Below are positions 27,198 to 36,339 of a stretch of 36,339 bases of DNA, piece by piece. The position numbers were made by a program, and so were the translations under genes. Each line of letters opens with the position of its first letter. The first letter of the stretch is position 1. Location of the stretch: the NCBI GenBank assembly GCA_009779675.1, contig WRDS01000008.1, positions 1-36,339 on the forward strand, read 5' to 3'. Source of the stretch: Coriobacteriia bacterium (lineage in GTDB: Bacteria; Actinomycetota; Coriobacteriia; Anaerosomatales; PHET01). Below the pieces are notes generated by a model. The model did no database searches. It saw nothing but the letters and a program-made list of their open reading frames with translations, and was not told where the DNA came from.

Positions 27198-29708
27198 TCA
27201 GCTGCGCAACCCTCCCCCCGTGGCGGCAAGCACCTTGCGCACGATCTTACTATGGACAGCCTCCACCTCTTTTGACGTGAGGGTCCTATCAGGCAACCGG
27301 TAGGTAAGGGAGAACGCCATCGATTTCTTGCCTTCGGGCACACCCGTTCCCCGGTACACATCGAATAGATGTGCGCTTTCCAGGAGCTTCCCGCCAGCAG
27401 AGGTGATTATCTGCACGAGCTGCTCGGCGGTGGTCTTCTCTTCTACGAGGACGGCAAGGTCAAAAGAGACCGCTGGAAACCTTGGAGGCTCCACGACGCT
27501 ACGCTCAATGACCGAGGAGCGGATAAGCCTGTCGATCTCCAGCTCGAACGCGATCACCGGGCCGCTGCATTCGAACTTCTTGAGCACGCCCGGGTGCACA
27601 TCGCCAAGCCACCCGATCACATCGCCAGATACCAACACCTCGGCGGCCCGACCGGGCTGGAGCCAGGGCAAGGCCGTGGGCCGGAGCTTGAACTTTGGTG
27701 CCGCAAGATCCCTGGCCAGCGTTTCAAGCACACCTTTACCATCGAAGAAATCAAGCCCTTGCGCGGACGCGTTCCACTGCTGCCGGTTCCAGGACCCGGC
27801 AAGCACCCCGGCAACGCGCTCGCGCTCCTTCGCAAGCCTGCGGCCAGGGGCGGTCCAAAACACCGTTCCCGTCTCGTAAAGATGGATGTTATCGACCCCT
27901 CTGCACTGGTTATAGCTGACCATGCGCAAAAGCCCCCCTAAAAGGGTCCGGCGCATCACGCCCTGCTCTACCGACATGGGGTTAAGTATCTCCACCACGC
28001 ACTCATCAAGCGGAAGCTCGAAGCCGAGCAGCTCAAGATCGTGCGGATCGGTGAACGAGTAGGTCATCGTCTCGCTAAGCCCTGCAGCACGAAGCAGCGC
28101 GCCCACATGCTCCCGCATCCTCTGCCCGCGTGTGAGCAGGCCCACACGCTCTCGGCCCGCGGGAAGCGTAGGCTCGATCTGCCCCATGCCGTAAATACGG
28201 AGGACCTCTTCGATGAGGTCGATCTCGCGCTCAAGGTCGGGGCGGAACGAGGGGGTGCCGACCTTAAGGTGAGCGTCGAGATAATCGCCCGAGCGGCTCC
28301 CAGGGCGATCATCAGAGGAGTCGTCAGGACGACCCTCGGGGCGAGCGCCCGCGCCGCCCAGGTGCTTCTCGACCGAGCAGCCGAGCCTTTCCAGGATGCT
28401 GGCAGCCTCCTCGGCAGGTATCTCGGCCCCGATGATCTGCGTCAACCGGCTGAGCCTGAGCGTGAGCGTCCGCTCGGCAAGGGGCTCGGGGAAGACATCC
28501 ACGAGCCCTGTTGCTACCTCTCCACCTGCGATCTCGGCCATGAGCGCTGCTGCCCGGTCGGCGGCAGCAGCACACCCGCTGCGGTCGACCGTGCGCTCGT
28601 AGCGCATGGAGGACTCGCTGATGAGCCCGAGTTGACGGCTGGTCCGGCTGATCGACTCGGCATCAAAGGATGCCGATTCCAGCAGGATATCCACAGTCTT
28701 GTCTGAGACCTCTGTGGCCTGGCCGCCCATCACGCCTGCTAAGGCCACAGGCCCGTCCAGGTCACAGATGCAAAGGGTGCGGGGAGCGAGTTCTCGCCGT
28801 GTCCCATCGAGCGTGGTGAGCTCCTCGCCCTCAGCAGCCAGCCGGACGATGATCTCTGCCTTGCCGTCCAGCCCCTGCTTGAGCATGCCCATATCAAACG
28901 CGTGAAGCGGCTGACCCAGCTCAAGCATGATGTAGTTCGTTATATCCACGATGTTGTTGACGGGGCGCAATCCGGCTGCCACCACCCGCTCGGCAAGCCA
29001 GCTTGGCGAAGGGCCGACGCGCACGCCCTTTATGATGCGCGCCGTGTAGCGTGGGCACAGGCGATCGTCCTCGATGCGGACATGGCACTGCTCGGCAGCC
29101 GCCGGCCCGGCCTCATCAAGGGTTGTAGCCGGAAGCTTCACGGGCACGCCGAGGACCGCCCCCACCTCGCGTGCGATGCCCGACACCGAGAGGCAGTCCG
29201 GTCGGTTAGGGGTGACCTCGAGTTCAAGCACGATGTCGGAAAGACCCGCGTACTCGGCAAACGGCGTACCTATCGGGGCATCCTCGGGCAGTATGAGGAT
29301 GCCATCATGGTCGTCGCCTAAGCCGAGTTCCTTCGCCGAGCAGTTCATCCCCTCGCTCACCACACCCCGCAGCTTCGACTTCTTGATCTCGAAGCCGCCA
29401 GGCAGCACCGCCCCCGGGAGCGCAACCGCCACACGGTCGCCAGCCTCGAAGTTCTGCGCACCGCAGACGATGGCCCGCAGCGCGTCCTCGCCGGCATCGA
29501 CCGCCGTTACCCAGAGCTTGTCGGCATTCGGGTGGCGGTCCTTCTTAGTGATCTGCCCGATGACGACGTTTTCAAAAGCATCCCCAACCATGTGAACCGT
29601 CTCAACAGCGGTGCCGGTCATATCCAGACGATCGACAAACTCGGGCACGGGCACTGAGACCGGCACGAGCTCGGTAAGCCATTTCATCGAAATGCGCATT
29701 TGATCCAA
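27198..29708 (-). CDS. pheT: Phenylalanyl-tRNA synthetase beta subunit
   Basis: MKWLTELVPV..., tRNA-binding domain, B5 domain, FDX-ACB C-terminus (RFPAVSFDLAVLVEEKT). Start may be MRISMKWL a few codons in. Confidence 0.96.
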   Translation of the reverse strand: MDQMRISMKWLTELVPVSVPVPEFVDRLDMTGTAVETVHMVGDAFENVVIGQITKKDRHPNADKLWVTAVDAGEDALRAIVCGAQNFEAGDRVAVALPGAVLPGGFEIKKSKLRGVVSEGMNCSAKELGLGDDHDGILILPEDAPIGTPFAEYAGLSDIVLELEVTPNRPDCLSVSGIAREVGAVLGVPVKLPATTLDEAGPAAAEQCHVRIEDDRLCPRYTARIIKGVRVGPSPSWLAERVVAAGLRPVNNIVDITNYIMLELGQPLHAFDMGMLKQGLDGKAEIIVRLAAEGEELTTLDGTRRELAPRTLCICDLDGPVALAGVMGGQATEVSDKTVDILLESASFDAESISRTSRQLGLISESSMRYERTVDRSGCAAAADRAAALMAEIAGGEVATGLVDVFPEPLAERTLTLRLSRLTQIIGAEIPAEEAASILERLGCSVEKHLGGAGARPEGRPDDSSDDRPGSRSGDYLDAHLKVGTPSFRPDLEREIDLIEEVLRIYGMGQIEPTLPAGRERVGLLTRGQRMREHVGALLRAAGLSETMTYSFTDPHDLELLGFELPLDECVVEILNPMSVEQGVMRRTLLGGLLRMVSYNQCRGVDNIHLYETGTVFWTAPGRRLAKERERVAGVLAGSWNRQQWNASAQGLDFFDGKGVLETLARDLAAPKFKLRPTALPWLQPGRAAEVLVSGDVIGWLGDVHPGVLKKFECSGPVIAFELEIDRLIRSSVIERSVVEPPRFPAVSFDLAVLVEEKTTAEQLVQIITSAGGKLLESAHLFDVYRGTGVPEGKKSMAFSLTYRLPDRTLTSKEVEAVHSKIVRKVLAATGGGLRS

Positions 29709-29792
29709 GTCCTTTCGCGCAGCAAACAGGGCAGGTGACTAGCTGACGTACGCACCGGCACCGAAGAGGTCGTCGGCAACCGGCAGGCCACA

Positions 29793-30878
29793 TCAGAACT
29801 GACGCAAAAACCGCATATCCCCTTCGACCAGCATGCGCAGGTCCGGGATGTTGTACTTGAGGGCAGCGATCCGCTCGATGCCTAAGCCAAATGCAAACCC
29901 GGTGTAGCGTTCTGGGTCAATATCCACGTAGCCAAAGACATTAGGATCGACCATGCCACAGCCGAGTATCTCGAGCCAGCCTGTCTGCTTGCAGAAGCGG
30001 CATCCCTTTCCATCGCATATCCCGCAGCTCACATCGACCTCTGCCGAAGGCTCGGTGAAGGGAAAGAAATGCGGGCGGAACCTTGTCTTACGCTCGGAGC
30101 CAAAGATCGCTTTCACCACATGGTCAAGCGTCCCTTTGAGGTCGGCGAAGGTGATCCCCTCATCGACCACAAGCCCTTCGATCTGCGTGAACTGCGGCAG
30201 GTGGCTGGGGTCTGCAATATCCCGCCGATAGACCCTGCCGGGCGCAAGGATGTAAATAGGAGGATCCTGTTTCTCCATCGCACGGACCTGCACCGGAGAG
30301 GTGTGGGTGCGCAACAACGCGTCACTTGGGACGGACCCGTCAAAACCCTTGCCGGTCATATCGCGCACGTAAAAGGTGTCTGTTGCGGCTCGGGCAGGGT
30401 GTTGAGGGGTGTGGTTGAGCGCAGTGAAGTTGTAATAGTCGAGTTCGACCTGGGGGCCTTCGGCCACCTGGTATCCGAGCCCTAAGAATATCTCGATGAC
30501 CTCGGCGGTGATCGCCGATATCAGGTGGCGGCTGCCGACCGGTCGCCCTCTTCCCGGAAGGGTCACGTCAACAGCCTGTGCTGTGAACTGCGCGGCTAGC
30601 GCGTCTTGCTCAAGCAACGATTTCCGGGACTCAAGCGCCTGCTCGATAGTAGCGCGGACCTCATTTGCGACCTTGCCGGCGATGGGTCTTTCCTCGGCAG
30701 AAAGCGCTCCCAGTCCTTTGAGCACCTGGGTAAGCGAGCCTTTTTTCCCTAAAACCGACACACGGACAGCGTCAAGCCCGGCAAGGTCACCCGCCGCCTC
30801 GATTGCGCCCAGCGCCTCACCGTATAACCTGTCAAGCTCCTCAGTTACTCCCATGCTTCGCGTTACTCCCCTCTCCAA
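29793..30878 (-). CDS. pheS: Phenylalanyl-tRNA synthetase alpha subunit
   Basis: DVTLPGRGRPVGSRHLIS; class II motifs; GFAFGLGIERIAALKYNIPDLRMLVEGDMRFLRQF. Confidence 0.97.
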   Translation of the reverse strand: MERGVTRSMGVTEELDRLYGEALGAIEAAGDLAGLDAVRVSVLGKKGSLTQVLKGLGALSAEERPIAGKVANEVRATIEQALESRKSLLEQDALAAQFTAQAVDVTLPGRGRPVGSRHLISAITAEVIEIFLGLGYQVAEGPQVELDYYNFTALNHTPQHPARAATDTFYVRDMTGKGFDGSVPSDALLRTHTSPVQVRAMEKQDPPIYILAPGRVYRRDIADPSHLPQFTQIEGLVVDEGITFADLKGTLDHVVKAIFGSERKTRFRPHFFPFTEPSAEVDVSCGICDGKGCRFCKQTGWLEILGCGMVDPNVFGYVDIDPERYTGFAFGLGIERIAALKYNIPDLRMLVEGDMRFLRQF

Positions 30879-30904
30879 TGCCTGCTGCTAGCTCGCTGCC
30901 TCAA

Positions 30905-31200
30905 AACGAAAAGGGAATCTGACCCCGCCCTGGCTATCGCCCAAGGACGGGAGCAGACTCCCGCGGTACCACCTCGGTTGGCCACGCATTGCTCGCGTGA
31001 CCCGCTCATGCAAGCCGCAGCGCAGCCCGCTTTAGCGTAGCTTGCGCTACGCATCTCCGATAACGGGGAGAACCGGCTTCCCTACTGCGCAACTAAGCGG
31101 TTCAGGTCACAGCTGCTGGAGTGAACCGCATATGCGTAAGGCCGTCGGGCTTTTCCAGCACACGCAAAGCCCTTCTCTGGCCGACCACAGAGTGCAGATG
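30905..31200 (-). promoter_or_regulatory. T-box leader of pheST
   Basis: Minus strand AACCGAGGTGGTACCGCGGGAGTCTGCTCCCGTCCTTGGGCGATAGCCAGGG directly upstream of pheS: canonical T-box plus antiterminator/terminator-type pairing; ~300-nt leader. 5' limit approximate. Confidence 0.88.
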
Positions 31201-31210
31201 CGCCTCTCCG

Positions 31211-31633
31211 TCATTGCCTTATTTGTTGTTGATCCAGAAGTGTAGCGGACGTTTGCTGTTCTCGCCAGCGTGCAATAACCACGCCGAGAGGCACGACCGC
31301 TGTTACCTTCCCCGCAATGTGGCTTGGGTCGACACTTCCAAGATCATCGAACTGGTTAGCATCGCCCCTGGTTGTCACTGATCCATTTTGCGACACGCCC
31401 ATCACCCGGTGCAGCACGGCCCCATGACCCGGTTCCCTCACCAGGGCAACGTCCCCCGTGCAGACCTTCGCCCCTTTTCTCACGATAGCTATATCTCCTG
31501 TGATAAACGCCGGCCTCATGGAATCGCCAACGACCCTAAGCGGCTCCCAGTAGCGAAGCGCCAAGCCCCCAGCAAGCAGGATCACCGCTATTACGCCCAA
31601 CGAAAGCAGCATTGATGCGAAACGCCTCATCAA
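31211..31633 (-). CDS. Signal peptidase I, SipW-like (Ser/His, ER/archaeal-type)
   Basis: VVGDSMRPAFITGDIAIV; VLHRVMGVSQNGSVTTRGDANQFDDLGSV; TM segment; ATGA overlap with upstream CDS. Confidence 0.85.
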   Translation of the reverse strand: MMRRFASMLLSLGVIAVILLAGGLALRYWEPLRVVGDSMRPAFITGDIAIVRKGAKVCTGDVALVREPGHGAVLHRVMGVSQNGSVTTRGDANQFDDLGSVDPSHIAGKVTAVVPLGVVIARWREQQTSATLLDQQQIRQ

Positions 31634-32118
31634 TGGGCCTGTTCCGCATCGACGTACAGCGAGATCCTGGCGTAGTCGCTAGAGAACGTGTTAGCGACGC
31701 TGGCAGGCAGCCCAACGTCAAAGACGAGCTCGCTCCGTGCACCCGGGACCAAGCGGAGCGGCGTGGTGCGCATCTGGCTTAGCGGGCCAACATACAACGG
31801 AACGCCACCGCAGCTCGCGGTACACTCCAGCGACTCATAAAACTTCGTGATGCCTGCTTTCCTCGATGCAGAGACAACAATGTCAGCAGGAAGCATCCCC
31901 GTGTTAACGACCGTCATAGGACGGCTCACTGTCTGACCAGGCGCAAGTGGGTCCACCGAAAGCGGAGCGCTTGTCGGCTCAGCAGACACCGCCACATTCC
32001 CCGCCCGGATCATACTGTCAGGCACTTGGACCTGAGCAGTGAAGTAGGCCGTTGCCGCACCCATGCTAAGCGCAAGCAACGCACCGGCAGCCATGCAGAT
32101 AACTCGTTTTATCCCCAT
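31630..32118 (-). CDS. Secreted TasA/CalY-like protein, likely substrate of the adjacent SipW-like peptidase
   Basis: MGIKRVICMAAGALLALSMGAATAYFTAQVQVPDSMIRAGNVAVSAEPTS: signal peptide followed by camelysin-like AYFTA..; co-transcribed with peptidase. Confidence 0.6.
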   Translation of the reverse strand: MGIKRVICMAAGALLALSMGAATAYFTAQVQVPDSMIRAGNVAVSAEPTSAPLSVDPLAPGQTVSRPMTVVNTGMLPADIVVSASRKAGITKFYESLECTASCGGVPLYVGPLSQMRTTPLRLVPGARSELVFDVGLPASVANTFSSDYARISLYVDAEQAH

Positions 32119-32165
32119 CGTTCCTCCTCGACAAAAAGGCCGCCGAGGGGAAGCGACAGCTGAAC

Positions 32166-32209
32166 TATCCGGTCGATAACCTGTACCGACCGGATATCAG
32201 CCTATAGGC
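32166..32209 (-). other. Inverted repeats in rplT downstream / tasA-like leader
   Basis: TATCCGGTCG 32166-32175 / CGACCGGATA 32187-32196 (10 bp perfect) and GCCTATAGGC palindrome 32200-32209. Confidence 0.7.
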
Positions 32210-32262
32210 ATGTTGTGACCGACAGCTAACCGTATTCTTAACAGAAAAGCTCAGAAAAACTT

Positions 32263-32619
32263 TTAGGCAGCTTGCTCCTTTGCCAACTCGGCAAGCTTGG
32301 CAAAAGACTCGGGGTCGTTGATGGCCATATCGGAAAGGATCTTACGATCGAGATCCACTCCGGCAAGTTTAAGGCCGTGCATGAACCGCGAATATGAGAT
32401 GTCGTTTAGGCGCGCCGCAGCATTGATCCTGGCGATCCAGAGACGACGGATCTCGCGCTTCTTGTTGCGGCGATCACGGTATGCGTACTGAAGTGAGTGC
32501 TGCACCTGTTCTTTTGCCGCTCGGTAGCTCCGGCTTTTGGCACCGTAATAGCCCTTGGCGCGAGCAAGAACGGTGCGGCGCTTCTTTTTGGCGGTAACAG
32601 CTCTCTTAACGCGAGGCAT
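32263..32619 (-). CDS. rplT: 50S ribosomal protein L20
   Basis: [39 protein letters not shown]. Confidence 0.98.
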   Translation of the reverse strand: MPRVKRAVTAKKKRRTVLARAKGYYGAKSRSYRAAKEQVQHSLQYAYRDRRNKKREIRRLWIARINAAARLNDISYSRFMHGLKLAGVDLDRKILSDMAINDPESFAKLAELAKEQAA

Positions 32620-32692
32620 GGGTAATCACTCCTTGAGGGGTTAGACACGATCATGGCTATCGCTCGGTTAGCTCTACTTTGCTTATGGGTTA

Positions 32693-32890
32693 TCAGCCGA
32701 GGCCGAGGTTCTTTCTTACGACGTTCGTATCACTTGCTGCAAGCTCGGTCTCCTGTCTGAAGCCGCGTTTTCTTTTGGGGGACTTCTTCTCAAGGATGTG
32801 GCTTTTGAACGCCTTGCCACGCATGATCTTGCCCGACCCAGTCAGCCGGAATCGTTTTGCTGTCCCTTTGTGGGTTTTTTGCTTAGGCAT
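32693..32890 (-). CDS. rpmI: 50S ribosomal protein L35
   Basis: [45 protein letters not shown]. Confidence 0.98.
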   Translation of the reverse strand: MPKQKTHKGTAKRFRLTGSGKIMRGKAFKSHILEKKSPKRKRGFRQETELAASDTNVVRKNLGLG

Positions 32891-33485
32891 CGTTTGCCTC
32901 CTGCCTTTCCTCGGCCGCCGAGTCGACCCTGCTCACCTCGGGAGTCTCCTCTGCAACTGCCTTGCCCTCTTTTTTCTTGAGCGGGGCAAGCAGCATATGC
33001 ATATTGCGCCCTTCGACTTTTACTTGCGTCTCGATTATTGCGAGGTCCTCAAGCTCTCTTGCAAGCTTTTCTAAGATGTTGTACCCCTGCTCCGGATGGG
33101 CCATTTCCCGCCCCCGGAACATAATTGTCACTTTGACTTTGGCACCGGTATCCAGAAAACGCAGGATATGGCGCTTTTTGGTCTCGTAATCGTGCTTATC
33201 GACCTTGGGTCGGAACTTCATCTCCTTGATCTCGATCTTGGACTGGTTCTTTCGAGCAGCCTTTTCTTTCACAGACAGCTCATACTTGAACTTACCGTAA
33301 TCCATGATCTTGCAGACCGGTGGATCTGCGTTGGGCGCAATCTCGACCAGGTCAAGACCCTGGTCGTCGGCGATCCTCAAAGCCTCGCTGGTAACAAAGA
33401 TCCCAAGCTGGCTTCCATCAATGCCGATAAGACGGCACCTCTGGCCACGGATCCGTTCATTGACCCGATAGTCCACGCTGCTGAT
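32883..33485 (-). CDS. infC: Translation initiation factor IF-3, probable AUC start
   Basis: [29 protein letters not shown]...; GGAGG SD 10 nt before ATC at 33485; ORF-track ATG/GTG starts lie far upstream in the leader. Confidence 0.9.
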   Translation of the reverse strand: MSSVDYRVNERIRGQRCRLIGIDGSQLGIFVTSEALRIADDQGLDLVEIAPNADPPVCKIMDYGKFKYELSVKEKAARKNQSKIEIKEMKFRPKVDKHDYETKKRHILRFLDTGAKVKVTIMFRGREMAHPEQGYNILEKLARELEDLAIIETQVKVEGRNMHMLLAPLKKKEGKAVAEETPEVSRVDSAAEERQEANDA

Positions 33486-33560
33486 AGGCAGCTCACCTCC
33501 GTAACCTCTTTTGGCTGCAACCGCAACCTTGTATAAAACCGCAGCCTTGCATATCAGGCT

Positions 33561-33600
33561 CAAACAAAAACAAAACTCCCGGCGGCACAGCCGACAGGAG
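33561..33600 (-). terminator. Intrinsic terminator (attenuator) in the infC leader
   Basis: Minus strand CTCCTGTCGGC-TGT-GCCGCCGGGAG then TTTTGTTTTTGTTTG, upstream of infC. Confidence 0.8.
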
Positions 33601-33730
33601 CATAACCTCCGAGAAGCCCAAGGCTTTCGTGTTACATCTCATCGACCAGGCAGCTACCGCTTGGTGCCGCTGTGGTGGGAGCCTCCTCTCTTGATGAGAG
33701 CGAGAGTCCTCTTGACCCGTATTTAGTTAG
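33600..33730 (-). promoter_or_regulatory. infC-rpmI-rplT 5' leader RNA (L20-leader-type autoregulatory element candidate)
   Basis: Structured ~130-nt leader with terminator before infC; consistent with known infC operon leaders. Confidence 0.5.
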
Positions 33731-34084
33731 CCGGTAGATTTTAGGCGTTCACCCGCTATCTGTCCACAACTCGTCATAAATACTGCCCAAACGCTCTTGC
33801 CGATTGCCCCTAGGCGCTTTTATGAAGCATTTGTCAAGCAATTGTTAAGCAGAGGTTTAGTATATTTCAAGCAATTGTCAGGCACTATGGACGATAGCGC
33901 TGCGGGGATAGTTCTGGCACCGCTTGCGCTGCCGCTGGCGATCAGCCCACCGGGAAAACAGGGCGTGCGCCACACATGGGCCCGCAACTCTTTCGTGAGC
34001 TGCAACCCCATGTTGCTGTCTCTCTGTGATACCGTGCCTTCTATGTCCAGGTTTACTCCATGCCAGCCTTACCGGTACCGAACC

Positions 34085-34930
34085 CACAGTAAGAGGTCCC
34101 GCAGTTTGTTCATGACGTTGTCGGAGACCACATTATCTCCCCCATAGATCTGGATGTCCGGCTTGGTGCTTCCGTACGCACTCGGCAGGTAGACGACCCA
34201 GTTCGCCGCGAGCGCAGGAAGGGCGGTCGGACAGGTAAGGATGACCAGGGTCTTGTTGCGGTAGGCCAAAGGCGAGACCGCAAGGCCGTCCGCAAAGTTG
34301 TTGCCGCGGGCCAAGAATGCCTTCTTAGCTTAGCAAACGACGCGTTCTCAAGGGCCGCGACCTTGGCCGCGATAGCGGCGCTCGCGCCGTAGCGGTCGGC
34401 TCCTTGGATGCGCTCCACTGAAAGCCCTGCGCTGGCAAGCGAGCCCTCCACCGCGTCAGAGGCCGCTGCTGTGGAGCCCATGATGTACGCCTTCTTCGCG
34501 CCGAGGCGCTCTATCTCCGTGAGCACGCCGGGGCTCAAGACATCCGGCTTTGTGAGGAGGAGCGGTGCCTTCTCCGAGCCTGCAAGCGCGCTTGCAGAGA
34601 GCACGTCGGCGTAGTTCATGCCGGTGGCTATGATGACGGCATCCGCAGGCGTGAAGTTCGCCTTACTCACCGCGATGGCGGTCGCAAAGCGGTCCGCGCC
34701 GGCGATACGGGTGATGGAGCCGCCGGGCAACGGGCCGTCAACGAGGGTGGGGGCGTCCTTGTCGGTGCCCGGGTCGTTCGTGCCGATGCCGAGCTGGCCG
34801 TAGTAGTTGTCCCCCACGCCCAGAGCGAGCCGTCCTCCTTGATGCCGAGGGAGTGGCTGTCCCCTGCAGCGATCATCTCCCAGTCCATGCCGGTGCCTAC
34901 CTGGACAGGGGTGCTATAGGGACAGGACAA
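34085..34930 (-). pseudogene. Frameshifted RCC1-repeat / cell wall-binding repeat 2 (CWB2) surface protein remnant
   Basis: RCC1-like MIAAGDSHSLGIKEDGSLWAWG|DNYYGQLGIGTN, then CWB2 ITRIAGADRFATAIAVSKANF..DAVIIATGMNYADVLSASALAGSEKAPLLLT and LARGNNFADGLAVSPLAYRNKTLVILT in a different frame. Frameshifts near 34815 and at CTTAG duplication 34324-34333. Confidence 0.85.
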
Positions 34931-35121
34931 GGGTGGTCGGCATGTTCCCCGTCCAAGAGCCGTTGCCGATGGCCGCTTGATGGCCTGCCTGGGATTATGT
35001 TGTATGTTGAGATTCAATATATTTTATTTGAGGCACTACGTGAGGCACTACGGGCAACCGGGATGCTACACTTCGGGCTAAGACGCGAACGGGGATTACA
35101 GGGAAAGGGACACTGCATTAC

Positions 35122-35847
35122 ATGGAGGCAGATCCTCGGACAGCCCCTTGCGGGACAGGAAGCCCCTCGGCAGCGGCGCTTCCTTTGACGGTGATCGTCC
35201 TTGCAGGCGGTCGGTCAGTGCGCATGGGTGCCGACAAGGCGCGGATCGACCTTAATGGAAAGCCCCTCCTTGTGTGGGCGGTCAATGCCGTCGCCCCTTA
35301 CGTCGGACAGGTAATCGTAGCCGCTAACCGCCCAGATGTCGTGCCACTCGATGCTTTTGATGTTCCCGTTGACATCACCACCGATGAGATCGCTCACCAG
35401 GGACCCCTTAGCGGCATGGCAACAGCCCTCAAAGCCGCACGTCAGCAATGGGTGCTGGTCCTGGCCGCTGACATGCCCTGGGTTTCCCGGGAAGTCGTCA
35501 CAGCCCTTTGGCAACAGCGCGAAGGCTACGATGTTGTTGTGCCCATAGAGAAAAACGGCCCGGAACCCCTGCTCGCCCTGTATCGCCGAGATACCATGCT
35601 CGCCGCCGCAGAGAAAACGCTGGCCACCGGCAAGCGCAGGATCATCGCCGCTTTCCCTGCCCTAAAAGTCCGTGAGGTGCCGCTTGGAGAGCTTCGCAGG
35701 GTCGACCCGCATCTGACTTCTTTCTTCGACATCAACACACAAGCAGACCTCCAGGCTGCCCGTCGCTTCGAACAGACTCGCAACAGGGTCTCCAACACGG
35801 CTCCCGACACAGCCTCCGACGCTGCCCCAGAGGCGCAAGAGAGATGA
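35122..35847 (+). CDS. mobA: Molybdenum cofactor guanylyltransferase (MobA-like)
   Basis: VIVLAGGRSVRMGADKARIDLNGKPLLVW; QGPLSGMATAL; VLAADMPWVS; C-terminal FFDINTQADL. Confidence 0.88.
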   Translation: MEADPRTAPCGTGSPSAAALPLTVIVLAGGRSVRMGADKARIDLNGKPLLVWAVNAVAPYVGQVIVAANRPDVVPLDAFDVPVDITTDEIAHQGPLSGMATALKAARQQWVLVLAADMPWVSREVVTALWQQREGYDVVVPIEKNGPEPLLALYRRDTMLAAAEKTLATGKRRIIAAFPALKVREVPLGELRRVDPHLTSFFDINTQADLQAARRFEQTRNRVSNTAPDTASDAAPEAQER

Positions 35848-36339
35848 GCATCGGCCCAGACACACTCCCTTCATTTGTCCTGGGAACAGCTGGGCATATT
35901 GACCACGGGAAATCCACGTTGGTCCGCTATTTGACCGGGGTTGACCCTGACCGCTTGAGCGAGGAGAAACGGCGCGGCATTACTATCGAGCTCGGCTTCG
36001 CGGAGCTCGTGTTACCCGATGGGCGGCACCTCGGCGTGGTGGATGTGCCAGGGCATGAGCGCTTTGTCCGGCATATGGTCGAGGGGGCGACCGGTGTCGA
36101 TGTGGCGCTGCTTGTGGTGGCAGCAGATGACGGCGTTATGGTACAGACCCGCGAGCATATAGCGATCCTTGAGCTGCTCGGCGTGAGCCATATGGTGGTT
36201 GCTGTGAGCAAAGCCGATGCTGCCACCTCTGAATTAGTCGAGTTGGCTTGCCTTGATGTCGCTGAGCTGCTTGCCAAGACCCCCTTTGCAGAGGCCGAAG
36301 TGGTAGCGGTCTCCGGCATAACAGGCATGGGCGTGGACG
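35844..36339 (+). CDS. selB: Selenocysteine-specific elongation factor SelB, 5' portion (runs off window)
   Basis: Manual translation MSIGPDTLPSFVLGTAGHIDHGKSTLVRYLTGVDPDRLSEEKRRGITIELGFAELVLPDGRHLGVVDVPGHERFVRHMVEGATG...; ATGA overlap with mobA. Not in ORF track because it is open at the edge. Confidence 0.93.
   Translation, partial: MSIGPDTLPSFVLGTAGHIDHGKSTLVRYLTGVDPDRLSEEKRRGITIELGFAELVLPDGRHLGVVDVPGHERFVRHMVEGATGVDVALLVVAADDGVMVQTREHIAILELLGVSHMVVAVSKADAATSELVELACLDVAELLAKTPFAEAEVVAVSGITGMGVD

Overview
High-GC chromosomal window, probably an anaerobic actinobacterium (Coriobacteriia-like; inferred from gene content and order). It starts in the 5' end of a minus-strand 16S rRNA gene with a recognisable rrn promoter. 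Next come tyrS (-), a class A PBP with PASTA and PKD domains (+), and a lower-GC accessory island at about 5.4-11.35 kb. The island carries (a) a decayed XRE-type regulator, (b) an MTase-fold protein with no visible NPPY-type catalytic motif, (c) a ~1413-aa fusion of a T5orf172/GIY-YIG-like domain, an SF2 helicase, a coiled coil and an Eco57I-like N6-MTase, and (d) immediately 3' of it, a compact structured ncRNA candidate of ~160 nt that resembles HEARO/IscB omega-RNA but has no IscB ORF. The island is followed by a U32 peptidase (-), a second class A PBP (+), a lipoprotein, the arg cluster argC-J-B-D-F-R-G-H plus a 3-methyladenine glycosylase (all -), T-box-controlled pheST (-), a SipW-like signal peptidase with a TasA-like partner (-), infC-rpmI-rplT behind an attenuator-like leader (-), a decayed RCC1/CWB2 surface-protein gene (-), and mobA plus the 5' part of selB (+). 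The items most worth a second look are the solo omega-RNA-like element, the two-gene fused R-M/defence system, and a T-box-core-like sequence between argC and argJ. Family calls come from reading motifs in the translated sequence; no database search was run.
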